Positions 22,904 to 33,510 of a stretch of 64,000 nucleotides of DNA are shown here, one piece after another; position 1 is the stretch's first letter, and every line of letters begins with the position of its first letter. The position numbers were made by a program, and so were the translations under genes. The notes beneath the pieces were generated by a model. That model searched no databases. It was not told the origin of the DNA and was given only the letters and a program-made list of their open reading frames with translations. The DNA comes from Pseudophaeomoniella oleicola (lineage: Eukaryota; Ascomycota; Eurotiomycetes; Phaeomoniellales; Phaeomoniellaceae): the NCBI GenBank assembly GCA_003868215.1, contig QWDQ01000077.1, forward strand, positions 1 to 64,000, read 5' to 3'.

Positions 22904-24559
22904 TCAAACCCCTTCCAGGGGATAAGTCTCGACTACTTTGTGCCATGTTCCGCTATAGTCTCCACGAAAGAGTGTATATTCGATATACCACTGATTGATG
23001 GAGTTAGGCCGCTGTAATAGCCAGACTTTGTGTACTCGCTTCGACTCTTCAGCAAGACTCTCCGGACTCAGCACATAATCAGAATACTTCCATGGATTAT
23101 ACGAAATCGATGCTTGCTCTTCAGTGCAAATCGGCTTCACGCCTGCCTTCTCTTCGTATTCTATCACATGTTCACAGTACCTCGCTGTTGGCGCGGCCTT
23201 CCAGACACCTGCTTTGCCCGGACACTTCCAGATAAGTGCCACAGCCTCTCTTCGGATTTCGGGTTGGCGACAACGGAGTGCAACAAAATATAAAATAGCT
23301 ACAATGCCCAGGTCGAATTTGAATATCGAAGGACTCGTGGACGAGTTGGAACCCATATCGTGCGACTGCGTTTCTTGAAAATCGTAGGCACCGAAGGAGA
23401 CGACAACCCTTGCCTGCCGTATGACCTCTCGAAACAAGTGTTCGCAATGATCGTATGCTGTTTCGTATGGGATACATGCTGTTAACAGGTAAATAATCGA
23501 ACGATAGTAGTGTACAAGCAGTATCGACACCGTATATTGATCTGACAACGATTTGGATTCATTCCCAAGGATCCTTTGAAAAGCTGCGTGCCAGTCATGC
23601 GATATTGAAAACGCTTCTCTCACATTTTCTCGGAGATCGTCAGGTACTTGAAGGTGACGATTTTCAAAAATTTTGTACTCGCCCGCTTGCTCCAAAACGC
23701 GGAATCCGTTTGTCATGAGCGTATACAAAGCATCCCGCGCTTCTGCCAGGCTGTGAAAAACAAAGCCAGTCTCCCCGATGTTATAAAGTATCGGCAGGGG
23801 TAGTGCAGCAATGATGCCAACCTCGGTAGAAGTCACCGACAAACGTGTAAAAAGCGGTATGACCTCGCTTCTGACTAGCATGGTCATCTCATCGAGATTA
23901 TTGGTTAGCCGAAGGTTGCTATTGAAGTCAACCAATAGCTTAACACCAAGCTGGAAGAGAACGCCTTCTCTCTGAATATTGTCCTCAAGCATCTCGATGC
24001 AGATGAATAAAACACATGTTATAATTGCGACAGCTAACGAAGCCGTCTCATTAGTCTTATAACCTGCGAATCTCGACATTGCTCGACTGTAGTGAGCCAA
24101 CGCAGTCTGCTGATAACGGTCGATGGTAGGCAATGTCTCGCTTCTCCCAGTCATTGGGAAGTTGATGCTACTTGGACGTTGAACGAGAGCACTGATAGCA
24201 ATTACTGCATCCCATATCACCGGTTCGGCGTGAGATAGCCGTGGAATGACTCGCTGCCAAAAATTCGCATCCAGTGGTCCGGATAAGGAAGGTCCGGTGG
24301 ATTGCAAGTAGTTGTGAAAGTATCGCCTCTCGAAGTCGGATGCATCAGGGAGAAGTACAAGCGGTGCAGAGATGGTCAAATCAGTCACTGGAGGAGATGG
24401 ACTTTTGCTCGCACTGTAACCAGAACAATGTCTTCCCGTGCTTAAGCATCGTTGGCAATATGGACGGGTTTCATCGCACTTGACCTTGCGGATCTTGCAA
24501 GTTGTACATCCTGATCTCGACTTTTTGAAGCCAAGGCGCGGATGTCGTCGTTCTGACAT
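22904..24559 (-). CDS. Zn2Cys6 fungal transcription factor
   Basis: DNA-binding regulator with an N-terminal zinc cluster, CTTCKIRKVKCDETRPYCQR followed by CLSTGRHC. Its spacing C-x2-C-x6-C-x6-C-x2-C-x6-C fits the family. I start at 24559 (MSERRHPRLGF, 551 residues), since most such proteins put the cluster 10-20 residues from the start. An in-frame ATG 27 codons upstream at 24640 would give 578. The rest is the usual long helical middle region (fungal_trans_2-like), with no coiled coil recognised after the cluster. Target genes are unknown; the neighbours (TRM2, a mitochondrial protein) do not suggest a local regulon. Confidence 0.9.
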   Translation of the reverse strand: MSERRHPRLGFKKSRSGCTTCKIRKVKCDETRPYCQRCLSTGRHCSGYSASKSPSPPVTDLTISAPLVLLPDASDFERRYFHNYLQSTGPSLSGPLDANFWQRVIPRLSHAEPVIWDAVIAISALVQRPSSINFPMTGRSETLPTIDRYQQTALAHYSRAMSRFAGYKTNETASLAVAIITCVLFICIEMLEDNIQREGVLFQLGVKLLVDFNSNLRLTNNLDEMTMLVRSEVIPLFTRLSVTSTEVGIIAALPLPILYNIGETGFVFHSLAEARDALYTLMTNGFRVLEQAGEYKIFENRHLQVPDDLRENVREAFSISHDWHAAFQRILGNESKSLSDQYTVSILLVHYYRSIIYLLTACIPYETAYDHCEHLFREVIRQARVVVSFGAYDFQETQSHDMGSNSSTSPSIFKFDLGIVAILYFVALRCRQPEIRREAVALIWKCPGKAGVWKAAPTARYCEHVIEYEEKAGVKPICTEEQASISYNPWKYSDYVLSPESLAEESKRVHKVWLLQRPNSINQWYIEYTLFRGDYSGTWHKVVETYPLEGV

Positions 24560-25062
24560 GAAATCAACGCACCTGTTCTTAAATATATGAAAGAAGGGAG
24601 AGTCGTATAGGGTCGAACATTTCTGCGCTGAGGACACCAATCCGAGCGAAGATCAACTGGTCTTCAAGATCAATCCATCCCTCAATCACTCTTAGATCCA
24701 GAGAAGAAGTTAAGTTATGATTCCCGATCATGCATTGGATTTATTGAAGGACGTCGTCGTGGATTTGTACGCCCGATCTGCATACTCGGACGTTAGGGTC
24801 TACCGTAAGTCCTTGTTCCACGCACATACACCTACTTGGCTGGAAATCACATGGGTCCAAATCACAACCAATCAAAAATATTCTAATCAAGAACATCAGG
24901 AAGCAGATTTATTAGTTTATTGGTTTGTTGATTTATTGCTTTCATGCTTCACTTGTTACCTTGTCCTACCGTTGACTTTTGTTGCCTTAGTTTCACTCTT
25001 ACCCGTACAGCTGTTCCTAAAAGTTCTTTCATGGGTGGATTAGTCCTGAGCAGATTGCTCGT
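24560..25062. promoter_or_regulatory. Divergent promoter region
   Basis: About 500 bp between divergent starts. An open frame at 24717-25043 has no recognisable family and looks like leader sequence. Confidence 0.4.
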
Positions 25063-26961
25063 ATGAAGCTCAACTTCGCTATTTTCGCTAAGAATTTTGG
25101 TGGACCCCGAATACATCGTTGTTCTGTGTTTATATCCCCAAGTGCAGGAAGTTCTGTGTCGTTCACAGAAGGCCAAAGAAGACGCCTGTATCACACGGCC
25201 CAGTGCCTCACACCACCTGGTCAAAGGGGAACATCATCTACGAAGCCCAGCGCTGCTGGCAAATTTCCTCCAATGAAGCGTCACGCGAACCAGGATCCCA
25301 ATGTAAGGCGTTGGCACAATCGCACCAAGAAGCGTAAGCGTGAGGAGCTCCTCCCATTCGAGGGCTCCAATGAGCAGGTGTTACGATATGAAGTGTCAGA
25401 ACTTCTACGGAATCCAAGTCGTGCATCCCCAGTCATATATGAACCTCCGTCAGACCAAGACCCAGAGTCTGTCGTGGGAACTAAGGTTCCTGAGAGAGAT
25501 GCAGAGATCGACCTGAATATAGTGCGGCTGTCATCAACTGGTGATGCACTTGCAACCTCTGAGGAGTACCCTGGTCACGTGTTTATTGTTCCTTTTGCTA
25601 TTGCAGGCGAGGTTGTTCGAGGAAAAGTGATTCTCACTATGGACACGGACAAGTACAGTACAGCGGATTTCATCAAGCTTATCAAGCCATCAGAGCAAAG
25701 ACATGATGAGCTGGTAGGCTGCAAATATTTCACAAAATGCTCTGGGTGCCAGTTGCAGATGATGGCATATAAGGATCAATTAGAGCATAAGAAGGGAATA
25801 GTTGAGCAAGCATACCGAGCCTTTTCCAACCTTCGTGCAGAATGGGTACCACCGGTCGCGGGCACTCTTCCATCTCCCATGCAGTATGGGTACCGTACCA
25901 AGTTAACCCCTCACTTTGACGGTGCAGAGATGGAGCGAGTGAATGGCGTCAAGAAGTATGTCCGGCCTCCGGCGATAGGTTATTCCATCAAGGGTCGTAA
26001 AAGGGTTATGGATATAGAAGACTGCCCTATCGGAACAGACATTGTCCGAAAAGGCTACGTGCGAGAAAGGCAACTGCTCTCTAAGCGACTGGACAGCCTA
26101 AAGAATGGTGCAACTATCTTGCTTAGAGAGTCAACGACCAGGATCCCGCAGTCTGAAGCCGCTACAGATGCTCCTCCCATGGAGCCAGAAGGAGATGATC
26201 TGACAGTCAAGGAGCTCGTACTCCGTCAGTCTACGCCGAATCACCTGGTCGAGAAGCGGTGCATATCTGACATGAACGGTATTGCAATCGAGTACATCGA
26301 CGACTTTCGCTTTGAGTCCCGCGCCGGTTCATTCTTCCAAAACAACAACTCCATTCTATCCGACTTCACCGCCTATGTCCGTGATCACGCTCTTCCTCCC
26401 AAATCCACCGATGGTACAACGTCTCCACCCATCAAATACCTCCTCGACGCATATTGCGGCTCTGGCCTCTTCACCATCGCGCTCTCCTCTCTTTTCATCT
26501 CCTCGCTCGGCGTCGACGTCGACCCAGCCGGCATAAAATTTGCTCGCCTCAACGCCACCAACAATCACGTCCGCAACACCGGCTTCATCGACGCCGACGC
26601 CTCCAAGCTCTTCCAAGACGTCCCCTTCCCCGCCGACCAAACCATCATGGTCATCGACCCACCCCGCAAAGGCTGCTCCGAAGACTTCCTTAAACAGCTC
26701 CTCGACTTCGGCCCCAAACGAGTCCTCTACGTGAGCTGCAACGTCAACACCCAAGCCAGGGATGTCGGCATGTTGGTCCGCGGCACAGTGGATGCGTGGA
26801 GGGTCTCGGCGACAGATTGGGTCGCGGGAAAAACCGGAAAGGACGGCGAGGGCAAGTGTCGATATGAAATCGAAAGCTTGAGGGGTTGTGATTTCTTTCC
26901 GCAGACGGGACATGTGGAAGGTGTCGCCATTTTGAACAGGGTTGATACTAAATCCGCTTGA
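25063..26961 (+). CDS. TRM2: tRNA (uracil-5-)-methyltransferase TRM2
   Basis: SAM-dependent enzyme making m5U at position 54 of the tRNA T-loop. Single-exon frame of 632 residues. A TRAM-like RNA-binding domain lies at about 145-205 (includes GHVFIVPFAIAGEVVRGKV). It is followed by a cysteine patch CKYFTKCSGC recalling the Fe-S site of bacterial RumA. The methyltransferase domain has DAYCGSGLFT (SAM binding), DPPRKGCSEDFL and catalytic VSCNVNTQ (nucleophile about Cys559). The base Glu is in GHVEGVAIL near the end. The first ~50 residues are rich in basic and hydroxyl residues, so a mitochondrial form is possible. A downstream ATG at 25273 could give a shorter cytosolic form; that is inference. 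Confidence 0.94.
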   Translation: MKLNFAIFAKNFGGPRIHRCSVFISPSAGSSVSFTEGQRRRLYHTAQCLTPPGQRGTSSTKPSAAGKFPPMKRHANQDPNVRRWHNRTKKRKREELLPFEGSNEQVLRYEVSELLRNPSRASPVIYEPPSDQDPESVVGTKVPERDAEIDLNIVRLSSTGDALATSEEYPGHVFIVPFAIAGEVVRGKVILTMDTDKYSTADFIKLIKPSEQRHDELVGCKYFTKCSGCQLQMMAYKDQLEHKKGIVEQAYRAFSNLRAEWVPPVAGTLPSPMQYGYRTKLTPHFDGAEMERVNGVKKYVRPPAIGYSIKGRKRVMDIEDCPIGTDIVRKGYVRERQLLSKRLDSLKNGATILLRESTTRIPQSEAATDAPPMEPEGDDLTVKELVLRQSTPNHLVEKRCISDMNGIAIEYIDDFRFESRAGSFFQNNNSILSDFTAYVRDHALPPKSTDGTTSPPIKYLLDAYCGSGLFTIALSSLFISSLGVDVDPAGIKFARLNATNNHVRNTGFIDADASKLFQDVPFPADQTIMVIDPPRKGCSEDFLKQLLDFGPKRVLYVSCNVNTQARDVGMLVRGTVDAWRVSATDWVAGKTGKDGEGKCRYEIESLRGCDFFPQTGHVEGVAILNRVDTKSA

Positions 26962-27307
26962 AAGACCTGGTGATCATGCGACTCATATATTTTAATACAC
27001 ACGGATAGGCAACTAGGTAATAAGTTTTGAACGATGTGCACTACACGCACATAGCAGTATCACTATAACTTAATTCGATTCTCATTGCACGCATAGTCAG
27101 CGGCAATCAGTACTTTAATAACTAATGTTTGCGCTATTTGTGAATATGCCAGACAGAGCTCGAGTATCAAGTCCTTTGCTTTTCGCAGTCTAAAAACGGC
27201 ATTTTCCTGGGACGCACTATCTTGCTCAATGGACAACAGCATCTTTGACCTTTTTTTTGAATCCCTCAGGATGCAAACGCCTCAAGAATCAAAATCAAGA
27301 CCTTGCC
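26962..27307. other. Convergent TRM2/ARP3 spacer
   Basis: About 350 bp of 3' flanks. No gene is supported; small open frames at 27229-27520 overlap the ARP3 3' end on the other strand. Confidence 0.5.
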
Positions 27308-28791
27308 TCAGGTGCTGCCTGGTCCTCCCAAGAGTGCGAACCTTCGGACAATGCTGGGACCAATCTCATCGTATTCGGCCTTCGTGTGACAGTAGCTGCG
27401 GAATTCTGGTGTCTGGCCGAGAAGACTGCCACCAAACCATGGTCCGTGTCGCTGTCTCTTGTGCGTGATGACTTGTACATCCAACCCTCCACTCCTGGCT
27501 CCACCGCTTCTGGTTTCTGACGCTCTTATTCTTGCATCTACGAGATGCTTGATATCTCGTTGCAGTCTTCGGCCAAAATCTTTATACAGAGTCGATCCTC
27601 CGGACAGGACAATATTCTTATATAGACCTCTTCGGACATCGATGGGTGTCGTTTGGATGACACCATCGACCACGTTAGGGAGAGGAGTGAGGAAATCAGA
27701 AGAGTAGATCTCCGGGTTGAAAAATATCTCGGGAGCGAGGAAACGCTCGTATCCAATATCAATTTGGACACTCCTTCCGTTCGGTGAGGTGACTGTGTGC
27801 TTCAGGAAACGATCTGGTTCTCTGTCATATCGTGCAAATTCCTTCACAATGTCGGGACACACGTAGCAGTATTCTTCTTTTACTCTTTCCGCTGTCTTCA
27901 AACTGCTGTCGGCCTCTCCTCGATCTCGTAACAAGCTCTGCACAAAGTAGGTGATGTCTCGTCCAGCAACGGGAATGCTCTTAATTGAGGAACCAATGAC
28001 ATAACCTTCTGCAACAGGGATGACATGGGTGACACCGTCCCCAGAATCGATAACGGTACCTGTCAAAGAACGATCCGTGACTCTTGACGAAGTCCATGAT
28101 GCCGCTAAAGCAAGGACCGCTTGAACGGCAATATAGAGACCCGCGCAATTGAAGGATTCGAAGAAGATCTCGGCGGTGTTCTCTCGGTTTTCAGGAGGGT
28201 TCAGCGGCTGTGATCGCGAGTCAGCGACGAGAAAACGCCAGTATACTCGGAATATTTAGAGCTTACTGGTTCAGTCAGAAGGAAGTAGTGATCTTCGGGT
28301 TCGACACGAAGGTATTTGAATATGGAATTGGACCAGAAACGTTCCATATGATCCCAGTTCTCAACCTGGCCATGCCTGACTGGGTAGTGTATTCCATATC
28401 CTGGGCCATTGGCAGCGGCCAGAGCTTCGTCACCAATGTAGAAATCGAGATCCTCTGTACCTCTTTTAGCGGACAGCTGCGAACCAGGGCCCGCGCCGCC
28501 GGTCAGGAAAGAAGGCTTGTTGGCAATAGCAGGCCGTCCAGAACCCGAACTACCACCTCCCCCTGCGGCGCCTTTCGTAGCAATAGCTGTTGGGAAGACG
28601 AATGAAGGGGCGTCATTTCCAGCGAACCCTGTCCAATGTAGTCAGCTTCTGATGCGCACCAAGATGCGAACTTTGGCTCACCGAGTTTCGAGAAACCTGT
28701 ACCGCTGTAGGTCACGATTAGTCGTAGCTAGGCGCAGGAACTCTAAGGTGACTTACTTGTCCATGACAACGGCAGGCGTTTGGTTCGCCAT
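27308..28791 (-). CDS. ARP3: Actin-related protein 3 (Arp2/3 complex)
   Basis: Actin-fold subunit of the Arp2/3 complex that nucleates branched actin for endocytosis and polarity. My model has four exons: 28791-28757, 28704-28682, 28628-28267 and 28207-27308, totalling 439 residues. It starts [20 protein letters not shown], the typical first actin-fold loop. Other signatures are [19 protein letters not shown] (phosphate 2 region), [19 protein letters not shown] and [13 protein letters not shown] Gly/Ser/Ala-rich insert follows FPTAIAT (about 40-75), as I recall from other filamentous fungi. Introns crowd at the 5' end, and one exon is only 23 nt. Divergent from the threonine aspartase gene. 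Confidence 0.95.
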
Positions 28792-29907
28792 TCTCACGGA
28801 GGTGGGTAGGCACCCGCGCTCTTACCGTGTAGAGAGCTGTACTAAGTGCTGCAGACAGGGGATGCTCTCGTCGAGTCGGATAGCAGAACCCTCGTCGCGT
28901 AGCTTCACTTGACAGAAGGATTGATGATCCAGTGCACAGTCTCCCAAAAGCTGCAGTCGTACCTAGGAAGCAATGCTTGCAATGACGAATTTGGTGGTCA
29001 ATTGGAGCTGGACCAGTATGGAGAAGGTGGGATGATGCGGCCTGGCGGTGCATCTAAGGTCTGTGGGGATCAATATGTTACATAATTACGGTAAATTACA
29101 GACCCGCCCTATCATGATGGTTCCGATCTTGTTCGATGAAAACGAGTATGTATTTTACTTGATGTTCCTTGACGAGGCCTCTGGATAGGTCTTCAATGGT
29201 AACAAGTGTGACCTCCCGATTTACGCATTCAGAAGTATCAAACTGGCTGATGTGTATCTGCCCATTGATATGCTTGCGTAGGGAAAAGCATGGAGGCTAT
29301 CGCCCATCGAGACATTGGCAATCTGCTGATATAGCTTCACGGATGCAAGCACACTTCGTCGTCGTCCCTTCCCAAGTCGACGAGCTCTCCCGTCAAATAT
29401 AATCGGAATGGTGGGATGATGAGGTGCTCTCCTGACTCCTTCTTCCGCCCTGCCAATCTCCTCCTAGACACATTCACCAGCACATCATTCATCTCCATTC
29501 CTTAATCTCCTTGACGCAATATCTTTAAGTCTTCGGGTCTCGTCGATTCGTCTTGTTTGCATAGCAGGCTCGATCCTGACTAAAGGAGAACAGAGCTTCC
29601 CCATTCGAGGACCACCTTGCAGAAGCATCAAAGTCTCGCCGACGTCACTGTTGAGCGAAGTCTCATGTGGTCATTACAATCTCCAGACACTGCTTGACAC
29701 CTGTCAGCTCACAAGTCTTAGATCAATTGCACATGATCTCACACTCTTTGAATCACTGCTAAGGTCTCTACAGCACCAGAGGCAGCACTGGAAGCATACA
29801 GACTTTCCAAGGAGCGTCTGTTCTTGCTTGTGGCCACCTAGGACCAGGCTCTTTGTCTACGTTCATTGTCACCTGATCTCACTCTTTAGCATCACTTGCG
29901 TGAACAA
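28792..29907. promoter_or_regulatory. 1.1 kb divergent ARP3/threonine-aspartase promoter region
   Basis: No supported gene. Several open frames of 65-125 codons on either strand lack family resemblance. The repeated text near 29510-29770 is CT-rich, like fungal leaders. Confidence 0.45.
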
Positions 29908-31574
29908 ATGCCTTCCAGTAGACGCAGCCGCGAGGCTGGTGACATCTGCGCTATCTTTGTACATGCCGGTGCTGGGTATCATAGTTATGCGAACGAAAAG
30001 ATACACTTGGCAGCTTGTCAAGAGTTAGTTATCTCCGTTCAGACGAAGTTGGGTTGGACACTGACTCTCTTAGTGCCTGCAAGGTCGCCATGACTATCTT
30101 GAAAAACGGTGGCGATGCGGTTGATGCGGTTGAAATGGCTATCAAAGTCCTGGAGGACAGAGAAATAACAAATTCGGGATATGGGAGTAACCTGACAATG
30201 GATGGAACAGTCGAATGTGATGCCACGATCGTCGATCATATGGGTCGCAGTGGTGCTGTGGGTGCTGTGGCTCGTGGGTATTCTTCAACAAGCTTCTGTC
30301 ACACAAGCTAACCACCTCCAGAGATCAAGAATCCTATCAGTTTGGCACGTCTTGTCCTTGAGGATTCGACACGGCCATTGACGCTTCAGAGAGTGCCACC
30401 AAACCTGCTCGTCGGAGAAGGGGCTGTCGACTTCGCGTATAACCATCATATGCCTATTTTACCGAAGGATTTTCTCATATCTCCTGGTGCAAAGGAGCGC
30501 TGGTTGAGGTGGAAACACGATCTGCAAATGGCTGATGAGGATGTCAAATTAAAAAAAGCTTCAACTCATGCTGTTTCGCAATCGGCTGTCTCCTACGAAC
30601 ATATAAGCCCGCCTATTTCACCCATTGGGACAAAGTATCCTCCACTTAGTCCTTCCACGTCTTACCTGGCAGCGATTGGTGCCTCATTACGACCTTTGAC
30701 AGAATCTGCCTCTGATCCTTTTGTGAATGACGAGCATCCTACTAGGAATGTCTACGTTGGACGACGTCCAGAAGCGCCGCCAGTATATAGCACACTCTCG
30801 CGTGATCCAGCAATCGACGGTTCGGAGGGAGCGTACGAAGGATCGCCATCAAGCGTTGTATCAGCGGTTGATACACAGCTTGAAAGCCCGAGCAAACGCG
30901 CGCGCTTGAACCAGCAGCGTCCCCGCCATGATGGACCTGCAGATGTCGACGAATCATCATCCTATTTCCATGATCTTAGCAAGCGAAGTTCCTCTAGATC
31001 TCGTCAAGATCAAATAGTCGATACTGTAGGGGCAATTGCTATTGACGGGTTTGGTAATATTGCGGCTGGGTCCTCTTCTGGTGGTATTGGCATGAAGCAT
31101 AGAGGGAGGACCGGACCGGCTGCTCTTGTGGGTATTGGCACCGCTGTCATTCCGGTTGACGCTTACGACCCAAGCCGGACATCTGTAGCTACAGTCACCA
31201 GTGGTACAGGCGAACATATGGCTACAACTATGGCGGCCTCGACCTGCTCCGAGCGAGTATACTCATGTGTCCGCAGGAAAGTAGGGGGGGGCTTGGAATG
31301 TGCCACGGAAGAAGAGGCAATGCGTACCATGATAGAGAAAGAGTTTATGGGCCACCCGGGCGTGAAGAACAGCAGCTGTACAGGAGCCATAGGAGTTATG
31401 AGCGTCAAGAAAACCGCGGATGGCGTTTTTCTTTACTTCGCACACAACACAGATTCTTTTGCCCTTGCTTCTATGCATTCCGAGGAGAAGAAGCCTGTAA
31501 GTGTCATGTCAAGAAGCAGTGGGGGAGGAGCTATTGCACAAGGGGGCCGGGTAGCACGTCATCGAAAGCGGTGA
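29908..31574 (+). CDS. Taspase 1-like threonine aspartase (Ntn-hydrolase)
   Basis: Member of the L-asparaginase 2/taspase family. Such proteins are made as an inactive chain that cuts itself before a Thr, which becomes the N-terminal nucleophile. My model has exons 29908-30023, 30074-30273 and 30322-31574, totalling 522 residues. The alpha part has FVHAGAGYHSYANE, GGDAVDAVEMA and NSGYGSNLTMDG. The autocleavage site is in IVDTVGAIAIDGFG, with nucleophile about Thr340, followed by AAGSSSGGIGMK. A low-complexity loop of roughly 150 residues (Ser/Pro/Arg-rich) comes before the cleavage site, making the alpha chain about 100 longer than in human taspase (Thr234, from memory). The second intron uses a GTGGGT donor to keep frame. 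Substrate unknown. Confidence 0.9.
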
Positions 31575-32421
31575 AATCTGTCTCTGAGGTCATATTGCGA
31601 TTCATCGAGCATATGCTACAACGGTCAAGCTCTGGCTTCCAGCTTTCTCATGCATTCAATATGGCGTTCAAAGACGGAGGGAAGAACATGCCAGGCTCAA
31701 GACAGTTTCCTCAGACCTTCATACACCGAGTCACACGACGGAGAGCCATAACCGAGCCTGTTAGCTCGTCAATATCAGCACTCTCATAATACCTAGATAT
31801 AACATTCTTCGTGATTCTGTTCTTCTATACATATAGGTCTGTGTTCTTCCTGCCTTCATGCAGAGCCCCTTGGACGACTTCAACAACGATAGCACGTTCC
31901 AAGAGAGCAATATTTGGCCATAACATGACTCAGAGTCCGTAAGCAGCGTCCTATATATACTGGTCGATAAGAGCTATCTGCATTTCAATGTCTCCGGGTC
32001 ATGTACCCGATTAGGCAATCGGGATAAATTCGGAGAACGAAAGCGCGTGTGATCTTTGACGCGCTGGAAGTGTAATCAATGGACTCTCTATAAGCTAGGT
32101 ACTATAGTAGACCACTTTACTGTAGTTGATATCTTCAACCAGAAGTTGTTTTGGTGAGCACAGAGCTCAGGCGATTTTGATTGTTTGGTGCTGTTGTCGG
32201 TCGTCTGGCCCAAGCGATTGCCGGTCGTGATTCACGCGAGAGGTGCAACAAAACAATCACGAGAGTGGACTCAACATCAATCAACCTACGGTACACTCAT
32301 CTTCCCCAAGAATACATCGTAAAACGGAGCACGTCATCATTGTTTCCCCAGGAGAAGATATTTACGCGGGCTCATTCAATCAATCCATGATCTGGTGGCC
32401 AAAGACAGCGAGCGATACCCA
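31575..32421. other. Spacer between threonine aspartase and DAD3
   Basis: About 850 bp holding the 3' flank of one gene and the promoter of the next. Contains TACCTAGATA and CTAGGTACTATAGTAG motifs near 31790 and 32094. No gene is supported. Confidence 0.45.
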
Positions 32422-33115
32422 ATGGCAACCTCCGCGGATTTCGCCAACGGTGCTGCCTTTGACTCGGAAAACAACAACAACAACAACGCCAGTGGAGTGT
32501 CGTCTTCAGGTTTGAATCTCGGTGCCACTGCTGCTCAGGACGTGTCTCCGTTGGAACAGGAGGTTCTGGACGAGTATGAGAAACTGGCAGGGAATATGAG
32601 GGAGGTATGTAAATGACTTTTTCTTCGTCGAAATTGTTTTCATGTTATCTGATGCTTGTGATTGCTCGTTTATCATTTCTATGTTAATCTTGCTTTATAA
32701 CGTATTCTCATGCTTTTTTGTTGTCCTGTTCGTCTCGGGGGGCCTCTGTTCTCCTTCGTGGGAAGACTATACTCGAGATACACGCCGACCGTTCATCTCG
32801 CCGTGCCTTCTCCAGCCTCACGCTCGTCTTTTCATTCCCCTCTTCTCTTCTCCCCAAACCACACCCTCAGACATACCCCTTACGTACAACACGACTTACA
32901 CACCGCCTGATTCCCCATCACAGCTCACAACAACCCTCTCCACCCTATCCCAAGGCCCAATAACCCTCGAAATCGCCGAGGGACTACGCCTCCTCGAACG
33001 AAAGGTCGCCAGCGTATATACTTTGATGAAAGCGAGCGTCTACAGCATTGTTCTACAGCAGGGGGACTTCGAAGATGGAGTTGGGCAAGGTGAGGATGGT
33101 GGTGGTGGCGAATGA
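32422..33115 (+). CDS. DAD3: DASH complex subunit Dad3
   Basis: Small subunit of the fungal DASH/Dam1 ring that couples kinetochores to microtubules. My model has exon 1 at 32422-32604 and exon 2 at 32924-33115, totalling 124 residues. The conserved core spans the junction: SPLEQEVLDEYEKLAGNMRE joins to LTTTLSTL, then ERKVASVYTLMKASVYSIVL, the family hallmark. The N-terminus has an Asn run (NNNNNN) and the C-terminus an acidic/Gly tail. The intron is 319 bp, far longer than the 40-110 bp typical here, with GTATGT donor and ATCACAG acceptor. A hidden exon or alternative splicing inside it cannot be excluded. Confidence 0.9.
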
Positions 33116-33510
33116 GAAGTCCGGGAAGGGGTGGTGAAGGGGATGAGGCCATGCAGGGACGAGTTCATTCGGGATGATGGTGATTAGGCACTGGCATCCT
33201 GGGTTTTGATGATGGGATGGGATGGGACTTATAAGGGTACGGAGTTGGCGCAGGGACTTTTGAGGTCTAAATTCATGGGATTGCCACGAGATCTAGTGGC
33301 TCGTCTGTACAAGAGGTCCTTTACTTGTGCAATGCTGCGAGACGGACGGTCTGCAGAAAAGCTCACAGGATTTACGAATATGCAACGAGAAGATATAATA
33401 CAATATGCTGTCTTCGGAATTGGAACACCGAAGCCAAATCCTACATACTTCCTCGCAAATTTTATATACAGCCACCTGAGGAAGACCTGATATGCTAGCA
33501 GGCATCTTGT
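33116..33510. other. Convergent DAD3/uS5m spacer
   Basis: About 400 bp of 3' flanks. An open frame on the plus strand (33206-33490) has no recognised family. Confidence 0.45.

Noticed and set aside
26356-26913. 185-codon minus-strand frame
   Set aside because: Lies wholly antisense to TRM2, whose motifs are unmistakable; Gly/Val/Glu composition mirrors the GC-rich sense codons.
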